NCBI GenBank assembly: GCA_944387385.1
Contig: CALXES010000009.1
Coordinates: 1 to 64,000 of the forward strand
Reading direction: 5' to 3'
Length of the DNA stretch: 64,000 nucleotides
DNA from: an uncultured Clostridia bacterium
GTDB lineage: Bacteria; Bacillota; Clostridia; TANB77; CAG-465
In this document: piece by piece, positions 18,501-28,208 of the stretch
Position numbering within the stretch: position 1 is the stretch's first letter
Layout: every line of letters starts with the position of its first letter
Position numbers and translations under genes: made by a program
The notes under the pieces: model-generated
The model's database searches: none
What the model was told of the DNA's origin: nothing
Seen by the model: only the letters and a program-made list of their open reading frames with translations

Positions 18501-19271
18501 ATGAGGTATTATGATACACACGCTCATTACAATGACGAAAAATTTAATGGAATAGTAGATGAGACTTTAAATGAGTGTATGAGCGTAGGAGTAAAATATA
18601 TAAATAACATTGGATATAATATAGAAAGCTCAAAACTTGCAATTGAGCTCTCTAATAAATATAAAGAATGTTATGCAGTTATTGGAATACATCCAAGTGA
18701 TGTGGGAAAATGTAGTGTAGATGAAGTAGAAGATTTATATAAAAATCTAAATAATGGTAAAATTGTAGCAATTGGTGAAATTGGTTTAGATTATTATTGG
18801 GTAAAAGATAATAAAGAGGAACAAAAAAAATTATTTATAGAGCAAATAGAACTTGCAAATAAATTAAAATTACCTATAGTGGTACATAGTAGAGATGCTT
18901 CATTAGATACATATTTGACTTTAAAAGAACATCCAGCAAAATATGGTACACTTCTACATTGCTTTTCGCCTACAGAAGATTTAGTAAGACTTGTAATAGA
19001 TAATAATTATATGGTTGCATTTGGTGGAAATATAACATATAATAGAGCTAAGTCATTTCAAAGATATATGGATATGATACCAGCAAGTCAAATTGTTATT
19101 GAAACTGACGCTCCATATTTACCACCAGTACCTTTAAGAGGAACTGTAAATACATCTAAAAATTTACCAATTATTTTAGAAAAATTATCTGAATACAAAC
19201 ATATGGATGTAGAAGAGTTATCAAAAATTGTATACCGAAATTCACTTGAATTTTTCAATATAAAAGAGTAA
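18501..19271 (+). CDS. TatD family metal-dependent hydrolase
   Basis: A 256-aa TIM-barrel metal hydrolase; family members act as 3'-5' exonucleases or D-aminoacyl-tRNA/DNA-processing enzymes. Metal ligands are visible: THAHYND, GEIGLDYYW, VHSRDA, LHCFSP and ETDAPYLPP. AGGAGA is in front of the ATG, nine bases after the kinase stop, so it may share the operon. Confidence 0.92.
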   Translation: MRYYDTHAHYNDEKFNGIVDETLNECMSVGVKYINNIGYNIESSKLAIELSNKYKECYAVIGIHPSDVGKCSVDEVEDLYKNLNNGKIVAIGEIGLDYYWVKDNKEEQKKLFIEQIELANKLKLPIVVHSRDASLDTYLTLKEHPAKYGTLLHCFSPTEDLVRLVIDNNYMVAFGGNITYNRAKSFQRYMDMIPASQIVIETDAPYLPPVPLRGTVNTSKNLPIILEKLSEYKHMDVEELSKIVYRNSLEFFNIKE

Positions 19272-19290
19272 GAAATCTTACTCTTTTTTT
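19263..19290 (+). terminator. Bidirectional terminator after tatD
   Basis: AAAGAGTAAGA and TCTTACTCTTT form a near-perfect stem that includes the tatD stop codon and lies between convergent genes. Confidence 0.8.
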
Positions 19291-19764
19291 CTATAACAAA
19301 GCATAGTAGAAGTAAAATTCTACTATTGCTAAATATATCAATATACTAAAGTGAAAATTGCATATTGGTGATTTTAAAAATAATGCTGACATAAATCCAT
19401 CTAATATAATACATATAATAGATAGCCAAAAAGCAAAAATAAAATTAGCATATCTAAAAAATAAGAAAGAAGATATAAAAGTCAGAAGTAATATTAATAA
19501 ATACATTACTAATACTATTAGTATGTTTTTTGAACTATCTAATGTAGTTGAATAATTGTATACACTTAATGCTAGTAAAATATATAATACAGGAAATACT
19601 AATTCTAGTACTAAATAATTTCTTGTAATATCGTGTATATTGATTTTTAATTCATTTATATTTAAACATATCAGTATATGTAACGCTATACAAATTAGAG
19701 TAAAAATCACTAAAAAAGAAAATATTTTGACGTAATAACTAAATACTTTCAATTGCATCACCAT
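19291..19764 (-). CDS. Hypothetical membrane protein
   Basis: About 157 aa with five likely membrane helices (Leu/Ile/Phe-rich stretches near residues 8-32, 48-68, 78-102, 104-125, 137-155). No family recognised. The start is uncertain: a TTG at 19779, ATG at 19764 and ATG at 19758 are in frame and none has a strong binding site. It follows hpt on the same strand and is probably read through from it. Confidence 0.55.
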   Translation of the reverse strand: MVMQLKVFSYYVKIFSFLVIFTLICIALHILICLNINELKINIHDITRNYLVLELVFPVLYILLALSVYNYSTTLDSSKNILIVLVMYLLILLLTFISSFLFFRYANFIFAFWLSIICIILDGFMSALFLKSPICNFHFSILIYLAIVEFYFYYALL

Positions 19765-19798
19765 ATATATTATGGTCAAAAAAATAGAGTAATATAAA

Positions 19799-20308
19799 CT
19801 ACTCTATGTATCCAATATATGGTAAATTTCTATATTTCTCGTCATAATCAAGACCATATCCAACAACAAATTTGTCTGGAATATCAAAGCAAACATAGTC
19901 TGATTCTAAGTTAAACTCTCTTCTTTCTTTTTTATCAAGTAAAGTGCATATTTTTAAAGTTTTAGGTTTTTTTTCTTCAAGATAGCTTTTTAGATATGTT
20001 AGTGTTCTGCCAGTATCTATTATATCTTCTACAATAAGTACATTTTTATCCTTAATTTCTTCTGAAATATTTAAATCAAAATGTATTACACCAGTGCTCT
20101 CACTTCCTTTATAGCTAGATACTTTTATAAAATCTAGTATTATAGGAGAAGTTATATCTTTAGCAAGCTCTGTTGAAAAAAATGTAGCACCTTTTAGCAC
20201 ACAAATTAATATTATTTCTTCATTATTAAAATCTTTTTGGATTACTTCTGCAACTTGCTTTATACGATTTTTTATTTTTTCTTCACTTATTAATTCTTTA
20301 ATATTCAT
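19799..20308 (-). CDS. hpt: Hypoxanthine phosphoribosyltransferase
   Basis: Purine salvage enzyme converting hypoxanthine or guanine plus PRPP into IMP or GMP. The 169-aa protein contains the PRPP loop VLIVEDIIDTGRTLTYL, the LKGATFF segment and the C-terminal FVVGYGLDYDEKYRNLPYIG typical of the family. AGGAGG precedes the ATG. Confidence 0.95.
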   Translation of the reverse strand: MNIKELISEEKIKNRIKQVAEVIQKDFNNEEIILICVLKGATFFSTELAKDITSPIILDFIKVSSYKGSESTGVIHFDLNISEEIKDKNVLIVEDIIDTGRTLTYLKSYLEEKKPKTLKICTLLDKKERREFNLESDYVCFDIPDKFVVGYGLDYDEKYRNLPYIGYIE

Positions 20309-20392
20309 GAGTATTCCTCCTTATAAAAAAATTATATCACAATATAGTAATGAAACAAAGTATAAATAAATAATTTTAGCAAAAAACATAAG

Positions 20393-20421
20393 TTGACATA
20401 ACTAAAAAATAGTGATATAAT
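20393..20421 (+). promoter_or_regulatory. Consensus promoter for the transglutaminase-like gene
   Basis: TTGACA (20393-20398), 17 bases, TATAAT (20416-20421). Confidence 0.75.
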
Positions 20422-20479
20422 TATAATGTACATTTAAATGAGAGCATTTTTCTTTAATAAAAAAAATGGAGGTGTGAGA

Positions 20480-21367
20480 ATGAAGAAAAAATTGCCAGAT
20501 GTCCTTCTTATAGTTACTGCTGTTGCAGCAATGATTGCAGGGATTTATATTTTTGTCTTTTATAAGGCTGCGGATAAGTCTGAAACTGTTGAAGCTTATG
20601 CTAGTGTAGAAGATTATCCAGTTTATAGTGGTAGAGAAGCATATGAGTATTGGAAGAGTACACTAAATGATGATCAGAAAATTTTATATGATGAAATTAA
20701 GGAAACGTATTTACAGTTTAATGATAGTTTCTCAACTCAGTTAGATGAGATTTCTTCTAAAGACTTTCAAGAAGTGTATTCTGCTGTAATGTTAGATCAT
20801 CCTGAAATATTTTGGATGGATTCATATCTTACTGTAAAAACATTAAGCAACCAAGTAAATACTCATAAAGTTATAGAGCTTTATTATTCTTATTCATTAG
20901 AGGAGGCAAAAGAAGTTAAGTCTCGTATAGAAGTTAAATACAACGAAATTATTGAAGGAGCAAAAAAGCAAGAAAATGATTTTAAGAAGATAAGATATGT
21001 TCATGATAAACTAATTGAGATATCTCAGTATCATGAATATACCCAAGAGGAAATAGACTCTTATCAATCAATAGTTTCTATATTTGATTCTGGCAATACT
21101 GTTTGTGCAGGATATGCGTATGGATTTAAATTTATTATGGACCAATTAGGTATAAAATCCATTGCAACACGAGACATCAGTAATGAGGATACCTCAAAGA
21201 ATCATATATGGAATATGGTTGAGCTTTATGGTAAGTGGTACAATATAGATATCACATGGGATAACAAGATTGCATCAGATGGAGTTATAACGTATAACTA
21301 TTTTTTAAAGGATAACGAAGAATTTTATACAGACCATAGAATGCAAGATGGAATTCCAACAAATTAG
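20480..21367 (+). CDS. Membrane-anchored transglutaminase-like protein
   Basis: A 295-aa exported protein: N-terminal hydrophobic anchor (about residues 6-26) then an extracellular transglutaminase-like domain with a Cys-His-Asp triad at C209 (TVCAGYAYGF), H242 (NHIWNMVEL) and D257 (NIDITWDN). Such proteins act as cysteine proteases or cross-linkers at the cell surface. The ATG at 20480 follows GGAGGTG; an earlier ATG at 20438 is in frame but lacks a site. Confidence 0.85.
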   Translation: MKKKLPDVLLIVTAVAAMIAGIYIFVFYKAADKSETVEAYASVEDYPVYSGREAYEYWKSTLNDDQKILYDEIKETYLQFNDSFSTQLDEISSKDFQEVYSAVMLDHPEIFWMDSYLTVKTLSNQVNTHKVIELYYSYSLEEAKEVKSRIEVKYNEIIEGAKKQENDFKKIRYVHDKLIEISQYHEYTQEEIDSYQSIVSIFDSGNTVCAGYAYGFKFIMDQLGIKSIATRDISNEDTSKNHIWNMVELYGKWYNIDITWDNKIASDGVITYNYFLKDNEEFYTDHRMQDGIPTN

Positions 21368-21395
21368 AGTGAAAAAAATTCACTCTAATTTTTTT
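21362..21395 (+). terminator. Terminator of transglutaminase-like gene
   Basis: AATTAGAGTGAA and TTCACTCTAATT form a perfect 12-bp stem with a T-run. Confidence 0.85.
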
Positions 21396-21414
21396 GGTCG
21401 AAAGTTAACATAAC

Positions 21415-21446
21415 TTTACAATTAAGAAAAAATATGGTATAATAAT
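21415..21446 (+). promoter_or_regulatory. Promoter of 97-aa gene
   Basis: TTTACA (21415-21420), 17 bases, TATAAT (21438-21443) in the extended TATGGTATAATAAT form; same -35 and spacing as the promoter at 35954. Confidence 0.7.
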
Positions 21447-21470
21447 AATGTGCTTATTGGAGGCGGTAAA

Positions 21471-21764
21471 ATGGAAGATGTAAGAATTAATGTACTTTTA
21501 AATGAAGAAAGATATGAAGATGCAATAGAGCTAATTAAAGATAAGTATGTAGAGCTATTTGGAAAAATGTTAGATAAGAAAAATGTGAATGTTCCCAAAA
21601 ATGAGGACTTTTATTGCTATACAACTAAAATAATGAATGAATATCCTAATCTTTTAAATAGGATTGAATTACTAAGAAATGGTATGGTTAATAAAGATTT
21701 TAGTTATTTAGATGAAATCGAACTGTTAAAAAATACATATAATTATTTAAAAGTAAATTATTAG
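21471..21764 (+). CDS. Hypothetical protein, 97 aa
   Basis: Unrecognised small helical soluble protein (MEDVRINVLLNEERYEDAIE), with a TPR-like feel to its first helices. The ATG at 21471 has GGAGG upstream; it has its own promoter and terminator, so it is probably real and monocistronic. Confidence 0.65.
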   Translation: MEDVRINVLLNEERYEDAIELIKDKYVELFGKMLDKKNVNVPKNEDFYCYTTKIMNEYPNLLNRIELLRNGMVNKDFSYLDEIELLKNTYNYLKVNY

Positions 21765-21795
21765 AACTATAGAATAGACTATAGTTCTTTTTTTT
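21763..21795 (+). terminator. Terminator of 97-aa gene
   Basis: AGAACTATAG and CTATAGTTCT (perfect 10-bp stem), then T7 or more. Confidence 0.85.
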
Positions 21796-21874
21796 GTGAA
21801 AAAAATATATTTTTTTATATAATATAAGTATATTTATCTCTTTTATGATATAATCATTTTGGAGGTTATGTGTT

Positions 21875-24502
21875 ATGAAATACTATGATGAGGATGTAGA
21901 TAAGGTTTTAGATGCCTTGCAGACGAGTGAAGAAGGTTTATCAAATGAGGAAGCAAAAGCTCGTCTTGATAGATATGGTCTAAATAAATTAAAAGAAACA
22001 AACAAGAAAAGTAAATTAGCTAAATTTTTAGATCAATTTAAAGATATGATGATTGTAGTACTTCTAATAGCAGCAGTTTTTTCTGGGATAAGCTCATACT
22101 TAAATGGTGAAGCTTATACAGATACAATAGTAATAATAGCAGTTGTGCTATTAAATGCTATTATGGGATTTGTTCAAGAATTAAAAGCTGATTCTGCAGT
22201 TGAAAGCTTAAAAAAGATGACTACTCCTAATGCTAAAGTAATTAGAAATGGTCAAGTAACAATTTGTTCTTCAGAGAAAATAGTTCCTGGAGATATTTTA
22301 GACTTAGAAGCAGGTGACACAGTACCAGCTGATGCAAGAGTTATATGGGAGGTATCATCAAGTGTAGATGAATCAATGCTTACTGGTGAGAGTGAACCTA
22401 TTGCTAAAGATGTTGAAAAGGTAAGTTCTGATGCGCAAATTAATGAAAGAGTTAATATGGTGTATTCAGGTTGTAATGTAGTATATGGAAAATTAAAGGC
22501 TGTTGTAGTTAAGACAGGAATGGAAACAGAGCTTGGAAAAATAGCTTCTTCTGTACAAAAAGATAAAGATGTTCTATCGCCTTTACAAATTAAGATAAAT
22601 AATATAAGTAAAGTATTGTCAATGATAATTGCAGCTATTATTGGTTTTGTTTTAATTTATGGAATTGCTAAAGGAAATGATACGCTAGAAATTATTATGC
22701 TATGTATCTCACTTGCTGTTGCGGCAATTCCTGAGAATTTGCCTACAGTTATAACTGTTACATTATCTTTGGGAACTACAGCTATGGCAAAGAGAAATAC
22801 TATTGTTAGAAAGATATCTTCTGTTGAAACATTAGGATCGATAGATATAATTTGTTCAGATAAAACAGGTACTATTACTCAAAATAAAATGACAGTAAAA
22901 GAAGTAATCTTTAATAATAAAAATTATAAAGTAGAAAAAGAGCCTATAGAAAATAGCGAATTATTGATAGATTTAATGGTGCTTTGTAATGATAGTAAAA
23001 TAGATCCACAAAATAAAGAAAATTTAATTGGTGATCCTACAGAAACAGCATTATTTAAGTATGCAATGGACATGGGATATAATCCACAAAATATAGTAAA
23101 AAATAATGAAAGAGTTGCAGAAGTTCCTTTTGATTCTGACAGAAAGATGATGTCTACTATTAATACTGTTCAAGATAAAATTGTTGTATCTACAAAGGGA
23201 AGTCTAGATTCATTATTAAAAAAATGCACTAAGTACTATGAAAATGGAAAAGTATATGATTTAGATCAAAAACATATTAACAAAATTTTAAATTTTGAAA
23301 AAGAAATGGCGCAAAAGGCATTAAGAGTTTTATCATTTGCATATAAAGTTATAGATAAAGTACCAGATGAAGAAAATTTACCATCTGTAGAAAGTGATCT
23401 GACTTTTGTAGGTCTTGTTGGTATGATGGATCCTCCAAGAGAAACTGTAAAAGAATCTATAAAAACATGTCGCGAAGCTGGAATAAGACCTATTATGATT
23501 ACAGGTGACAGTCTAAGCACTGCTACTGCTATTGCAAAGGAAATTGGAATTATAGAAGAAGGAACAGGAGTTATAGAAGGAAAAGAACTAGACAAATTAA
23601 GTGATGAACAGCTAATAAAAGAAGTTACTAAATATAGCGTTTATGCTAGAGTTCAACCAGATCATAAAGTAAGAATTGTAAAAGCATGGCAAGCAAATAA
23701 TAAGGTGGTTGCAATGACTGGTGATGGAGTAAATGATGCTCCAGCTATAAAACTTGCTCATGTTGGTATTGGAATGGGAAAAACAGGAACTGAAGTTACA
23801 AAGAGCGTTGCAGACGTAATATTAATCGATGATAGCTTTAGTACGATTGTTGATGCAGTTGGAGAAGGAAGAAAGATATATGATAATATAAGAAATGGTA
23901 TTATTTATTCTCTTGCTAGTAATTTTGCAGAGATAATTGTTGTTGTCGTTGGTTTATTCTTTAATATAGAGATATTTTTACCTTTACATATATTATATAT
24001 TAATTTAGCAACAGATTCAGTTCCATCAATTTGTTTAGCTTTTGAAAAAGCAGCAAAAGGTATTATGAAAAGGAAACCAAAACCAGTTAATGCACCTTTC
24101 TTTACTCCTTTTGTTGTAGCAAATTTAGCACTTTCTGCAGTTTTTAAAGCTGTAGCTGTATTAGCTACATATTATGTTGCAAATATATATTATGGAGTTG
24201 ATGTGGCAAGAACAATGGCATTTTTATGTATGGTCTTCCAAGAAATGGTATATGCACTTAATTGCAGAAATTTAAAGGATTTAGTTATTAAGCAAGGACT
24301 ATTTTCTAATAAAGCAATGAATATTGGTATGATAATATTAATTATTATGCAGCTAATTGTATTTGGAACACCTGTTGGTCAAATATTTAACATTGCAACA
24401 TTAAGCTTTATGCAAGTTATAGTATTAATTATAGTAAATTTAATTTCGTTTGTTTTAATAGATTTCTTAAAATTAGGTATAAAAAAGTTTGTTAAAGATT
24501 AA
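21875..24502 (+). CDS. Calcium-transporting P-type ATPase (P2 type)
   Basis: An 875-aa cation-pumping ATPase. Order of motifs: cation ATPase N-terminus, actuator TGES (LTGESEP), phosphorylation site SDKTGTITQNKM (Asp329), KGSLD in the nucleotide domain, TGDGVNDAPA hinge. Ca2+-site residues of SERCA have equivalents: Glu in TM4 (IPENLP), Asn and Glu in TM5 (SNFAEII), and Asn-Thr-Asp in TM6 (NLATDSVPS). The TM4 motif is PENLP rather than the usual PEGLP, a mild oddity. GGAGG precedes the ATG, and the gene is monocistronic. Confidence 0.93.
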   Translation: MKYYDEDVDKVLDALQTSEEGLSNEEAKARLDRYGLNKLKETNKKSKLAKFLDQFKDMMIVVLLIAAVFSGISSYLNGEAYTDTIVIIAVVLLNAIMGFVQELKADSAVESLKKMTTPNAKVIRNGQVTICSSEKIVPGDILDLEAGDTVPADARVIWEVSSSVDESMLTGESEPIAKDVEKVSSDAQINERVNMVYSGCNVVYGKLKAVVVKTGMETELGKIASSVQKDKDVLSPLQIKINNISKVLSMIIAAIIGFVLIYGIAKGNDTLEIIMLCISLAVAAIPENLPTVITVTLSLGTTAMAKRNTIVRKISSVETLGSIDIICSDKTGTITQNKMTVKEVIFNNKNYKVEKEPIENSELLIDLMVLCNDSKIDPQNKENLIGDPTETALFKYAMDMGYNPQNIVKNNERVAEVPFDSDRKMMSTINTVQDKIVVSTKGSLDSLLKKCTKYYENGKVYDLDQKHINKILNFEKEMAQKALRVLSFAYKVIDKVPDEENLPSVESDLTFVGLVGMMDPPRETVKESIKTCREAGIRPIMITGDSLSTATAIAKEIGIIEEGTGVIEGKELDKLSDEQLIKEVTKYSVYARVQPDHKVRIVKAWQANNKVVAMTGDGVNDAPAIKLAHVGIGMGKTGTEVTKSVADVILIDDSFSTIVDAVGEGRKIYDNIRNGIIYSLASNFAEIIVVVVGLFFNIEIFLPLHILYINLATDSVPSICLAFEKAAKGIMKRKPKPVNAPFFTPFVVANLALSAVFKAVAVLATYYVANIYYGVDVARTMAFLCMVFQEMVYALNCRNLKDLVIKQGLFSNKAMNIGMIILIIMQLIVFGTPVGQIFNIATLSFMQVIVLIIVNLISFVLIDFLKLGIKKFVKD

Positions 24503-24510
24503 AACATTAA

Positions 24511-24548
24511 AATAATAGAGTATGTTAAAAAGACTCTATTATTTTTTT
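24511..24548 (+). terminator. P-ATPase terminator
   Basis: AATAATAGAGT pairs with ACTCTATTATT, followed by T7. Confidence 0.85.
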
Positions 24549-24595
24549 CTTTATTTTTTAGAGTTTTTGGTGTATAATATCTAAGACGAAAGGAA

Positions 24596-25756
24596 ATGAT
24601 GAACATGCCAGAAAAAATAGTACCAATAACACTTCTTACAGGTTATTTGGGTTCAGGAAAAACAACTTTAATAAATCATATATTGAGCAATCAAGAAGGA
24701 TATAAAGTTGCAGTAATAGTAAATGATATAGGAGAGGTAAATATAGATGCTGATTTAATATCTAAAGGAGGAATTGTAAATCAAACAGACGATAGTTTAG
24801 TACCTTTGACAAATGGTTGTATATGTTGTACTTTAAAAGTAGATTTAATGCAACAAATCGTTGATCTGATTAAGACAAAGCAATTTGATTATATTTTAAT
24901 AGAAGCAAGTGGAATATGTGAACCTATTCCAATAGCTCAAACGATTACAGTACTTTCTGAGTCAACTCAACAATATGGTCTACCAAAGATTTGTAGATTA
25001 GACAATGTTGTATCTGTAGTTGATGCATTAAGACTTGCAACCGAATTTGGAAGTGGAGATAATCTTGTTAAAGACGATTTAGAAGAAGAGGATATTGAAA
25101 ATCTACTTATTCAGCAAATTGAATTTTGTAATACTATAATTTTAAATAAGGTAGATGAGGTATCAAAAGAAGAGCTACAAAAAGTAAAGGCAATAATAAG
25201 AAAATTACAGCCAAATGCAGAGATTATAGAAACAAACTTTGGCAATGTACCTACAGATAAGCTATTAAATACAAATTTATTTGATTTTAATAAAGCATCA
25301 GTTAGTGCTGGTTGGGTAGAAGAATTAGAAGAGAGTGAGGATGAACATGAACATCATCACCACAATCACGAAGAAACTGAAACTGAAGAATATGGAATAA
25401 GTTCTTTTGTATATTATAGAAGAAAACCTTTTAGAATTAAGAAATTTGAAAAGTTTTTAGATGAATTTCCAAATACAATTATTAGAGCAAAAGGTTTAGT
25501 TTGGCTAAGTGATGATGACTATATGTCGTATTGTTTTGAGCAAGCTGGAAAACAGAAAACTATCTCTGAAGCAGGTCAATGGATAGCTTCTGCGTCTAAA
25601 TTTGAGATAGATAAGATATTAAAGTATAATCCCGAAATACAAAAAATATGGGATGAAGCTTGTGGAGATAGAATGAATAAAATTGTATTTATAGGAAAAG
25701 ACATGGACAAACAAGATATAATAAAAAGACTAGATGATTGTTTATCAGAAATTTAA
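24596..25756 (+). CDS. COG0523 (CobW/P47K) GTPase with His-rich segment
   Basis: A 386-aa G3E-type metal-chaperone GTPase. Walker A is GYLGSGKT, the metal-binding CxCC motif is GCICCTL, the G4-like motif is NKVD, and a histidine-rich insert EDEHEHHHHNHEE joins the GTPase to the CobW C-terminal domain (SFVYYRRKPFR). Family members supply Zn, Co or Ni to metalloproteins. The His-rich linker suggests Zn or Ni handling (inference). It has its own TATAAT, and a terminator follows. Confidence 0.9.
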   Translation: MMNMPEKIVPITLLTGYLGSGKTTLINHILSNQEGYKVAVIVNDIGEVNIDADLISKGGIVNQTDDSLVPLTNGCICCTLKVDLMQQIVDLIKTKQFDYILIEASGICEPIPIAQTITVLSESTQQYGLPKICRLDNVVSVVDALRLATEFGSGDNLVKDDLEEEDIENLLIQQIEFCNTIILNKVDEVSKEELQKVKAIIRKLQPNAEIIETNFGNVPTDKLLNTNLFDFNKASVSAGWVEELEESEDEHEHHHHNHEETETEEYGISSFVYYRRKPFRIKKFEKFLDEFPNTIIRAKGLVWLSDDDYMSYCFEQAGKQKTISEAGQWIASASKFEIDKILKYNPEIQKIWDEACGDRMNKIVFIGKDMDKQDIIKRLDDCLSEI

Positions 25757-25788
25757 AAAGGTAGGAATTTTAATTCCTACCTTTTTTC
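25755..25788 (+). terminator. COG0523 gene terminator
   Basis: AAAAAGGTAGGAATT and AATTCCTACCTTTTTT, an almost perfect 15-bp stem. Confidence 0.85.
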
Positions 25789-25851
25789 TATTGAACAAAG
25801 TTTAGGCATTAGTATATAATATACATATAAATAAAATGTTTTGGTGATTTT

Positions 25852-27945
25852 ATGAATGAAAAAATAGAGAAAATTATAGTAGAATGCATAAAATTAGAAC
25901 GTATAGAACTGTCATATATCCAGATTGAAAATTTTTTAAAAGAAATTATAAAGGATAAATTAAATGAAAATATAGAGTATTATATTGATGAATCTGGATT
26001 AGATGGTAGAAATATTGAATTTAATTTAATAGATATATCTAACAAAGAGTATATATATGAAATTATAGTAAATAAGAAAAAAATAGACGATAGATTGAAT
26101 GACATTAGTACTATATCAGAAAATGATGAATATAATCACCAAAAGATAGAATTTATATTTGAGTTATTATACGAAATAATATTAGCTTGTTTTGGTTATA
26201 ATAAAGCTCAAAATATTATATTAAAAAATAGTTTTGAATTTATTGAAAGCTTAAATGAAACATACGTTGAAAAATATTTTGCCTTAGAAAAAGCTAAAGA
26301 ATTGATGATTGAAGTTAGTTCAAAAATTAAAACAGATATTAATTTCTTGTTAGATTTTTTAGAACAAATAGATATTGCCTATGAGTTTGTTTTAAAATAT
26401 GAGAGCAAAATTGAGATTCTCAAACTAAAGAATAATATGTATGATATGTATGAAAAATTTAAGAAAAATGATGAAGCTATAGATGAATTTTTAAAAAGAA
26501 TAGAAGAGATAGTAAATGTAAAAATTTCCAATATAGACAGTTCTAGAAAGGGTTGTGAGAGTAAAGCAATATTGCAAGATATGCAATTAGAAGAGTTGAT
26601 TACATATATAAGGCAATATATACAGAGGTCATTTTATAATCATAACATAGATTCTTTAGAAATTAAAACAAAAGCTAAGAAGGTATATGTTGAAATAGAT
26701 AATGAGATAAATAATATAATAAGCAACAATATTTCATTAGATGAAGTATCACCATTAATAAGTAATATAATAACTTCAAAAAAAGATGATTTAATTAGTT
26801 TAGAAAAGATAGATCCAGAGCAAGCAGTTTATGAATACTTAGTTGAAAATTATTCAGAGATTGCAAAGGTCTTATCTAGTAAAATGGATATTTTACAATT
26901 TTTAGATAAAATAGATAATTTACCAAAGGATGTTGAAGATTATTTAAAAAATGAATTTTTATCTGAATATAAGAACTTTATAGATGAAATAAAACAAGTT
27001 GGACTTTTAAAACAAGAAGAATTAGAGACAAAACTAAATGAATTTGAAGAAAAGTATACATATGGTATATATTATAGATATCTGAATATGTCAAAAAAAG
27101 AAAAAGAAGAATTAATTTCTTGTTCAGATAAAGAAATAAAAGAAAATATAATGCTATTTTTAAATACCAAAAAAGAGCTTGCAAATATAAGCTCTACTGA
27201 AAATATTGCATATTCGTATCTATTTAATTATCTTTTAAAAAGAGAAGAAAATATATTTAAAGATAATAGTGAGATTACTAATATTTTAAAGTCTAGTTTA
27301 AAAGATACATCTTCTCTTAATAAATATTTTAATTCTAGTGATGTTGCAAAGGCATTTTCTATGATTTCAAGTTATGATATTGAGAAATTATATGGAATTC
27401 AAAAAAACATAAGACAATCTTTTATTAAAACTTCACAGCTTGTACAAAAAAAATATAATGAAGATGTGTTAAAATGTGGAATATGTGTATTAGACTTATT
27501 AAACTTTAATGAAGATGATGATATCAATTTGTTTTTTAGTGCAACAGAAAATATTAAAATTCTTGAAGAATTACTTGGTATTGGATTATATGAGTTATAT
27601 AATTTTAAAGATATAGAGTTAAATGCAATTAAGTTATTATATTGTGATGGTTATGATTTATCTATTGAAATTATGTTACAAATACTAAAATATATTGATT
27701 TAAAATATAAATTAATAGAGTATAATTTAAAACATAGTGCAGCATTAAAGAATATAAAAGTAAAGATACCAGATATTTTTGGAATAAGTAGTGTAATAAG
27801 AAAAATAGATAAGTATAATAATAAGATGCTTTATATTAATAGAGATAGAAAAGATATTCAAGATAGAAAGCTTATGTCATATTGTCAAAGAGAAGATATG
27901 ATTTTAAGTAAAATAAATTCTGTGAGGCAGAAAGCTAAGATATAA
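25852..27945 (+). CDS. Large helical protein, first gene of a J-domain operon
   Basis: A 697-aa soluble, nearly all-helical, Lys/Glu/Ile-rich protein without recognisable catalytic motifs. It could be a scaffold or coiled-coil assembly factor. No convincing SD precedes the ATG at 25852 (TTTTGGTGATTTTATG gives a weak GGTGAT). It is followed after 14 bases by a 78-aa coiled-coil gene and then a membrane J-domain gene, and this order suggests a dedicated client or partner of that J protein. Not recognised. Confidence 0.7.
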   Translation: MNEKIEKIIVECIKLERIELSYIQIENFLKEIIKDKLNENIEYYIDESGLDGRNIEFNLIDISNKEYIYEIIVNKKKIDDRLNDISTISENDEYNHQKIEFIFELLYEIILACFGYNKAQNIILKNSFEFIESLNETYVEKYFALEKAKELMIEVSSKIKTDINFLLDFLEQIDIAYEFVLKYESKIEILKLKNNMYDMYEKFKKNDEAIDEFLKRIEEIVNVKISNIDSSRKGCESKAILQDMQLEELITYIRQYIQRSFYNHNIDSLEIKTKAKKVYVEIDNEINNIISNNISLDEVSPLISNIITSKKDDLISLEKIDPEQAVYEYLVENYSEIAKVLSSKMDILQFLDKIDNLPKDVEDYLKNEFLSEYKNFIDEIKQVGLLKQEELETKLNEFEEKYTYGIYYRYLNMSKKEKEELISCSDKEIKENIMLFLNTKKELANISSTENIAYSYLFNYLLKREENIFKDNSEITNILKSSLKDTSSLNKYFNSSDVAKAFSMISSYDIEKLYGIQKNIRQSFIKTSQLVQKKYNEDVLKCGICVLDLLNFNEDDDINLFFSATENIKILEELLGIGLYELYNFKDIELNAIKLLYCDGYDLSIEIMLQILKYIDLKYKLIEYNLKHSAALKNIKVKIPDIFGISSVIRKIDKYNNKMLYINRDRKDIQDRKLMSYCQREDMILSKINSVRQKAKI

Positions 27946-27959
27946 AAGGGGGTATAAGT

Positions 27960-28196
27960 TTGAATAATATAGTTTGTAATGATTTGGAAAAAATTATAAA
28001 AATTAAAAATAACTTTGAAAATCAACTTATTGATTCATCTATAATACTTCCTGAATATATTGAAGCTATAAATACATTTTATGAAACAGAATTAGAAAAT
28101 CAAGATAAAAAAATAGAACAGCTAAAATTAGATATAGATAAGCTATATGACAATATGCAAGATATAATAAGTAAACTTAAAAATAAGGAACAGTAA
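27960..28196 (+). CDS. Small coiled-coil protein, 78 aa
   Basis: TTG start with AAAAGGGGG upstream. The C-terminal half has a heptad pattern (ENQDKKIEQLKLDIDKLYDN) typical of a coiled coil. It lies between the 697-aa gene and the J-domain gene; likely an assembly partner of one of them (inferred from position). Confidence 0.6.
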   Translation: MNNIVCNDLEKIIKIKNNFENQLIDSSIILPEYIEAINTFYETELENQDKKIEQLKLDIDKLYDNMQDIISKLKNKEQ

Positions 28197-28208
28197 TGAG
28201 GTATGCGT

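Noticed and set aside
19358-19555. Plus-strand open frame of 65 codons
   Set aside because: It lies entirely antisense to the five-helix membrane protein gene and has no ribosome site.
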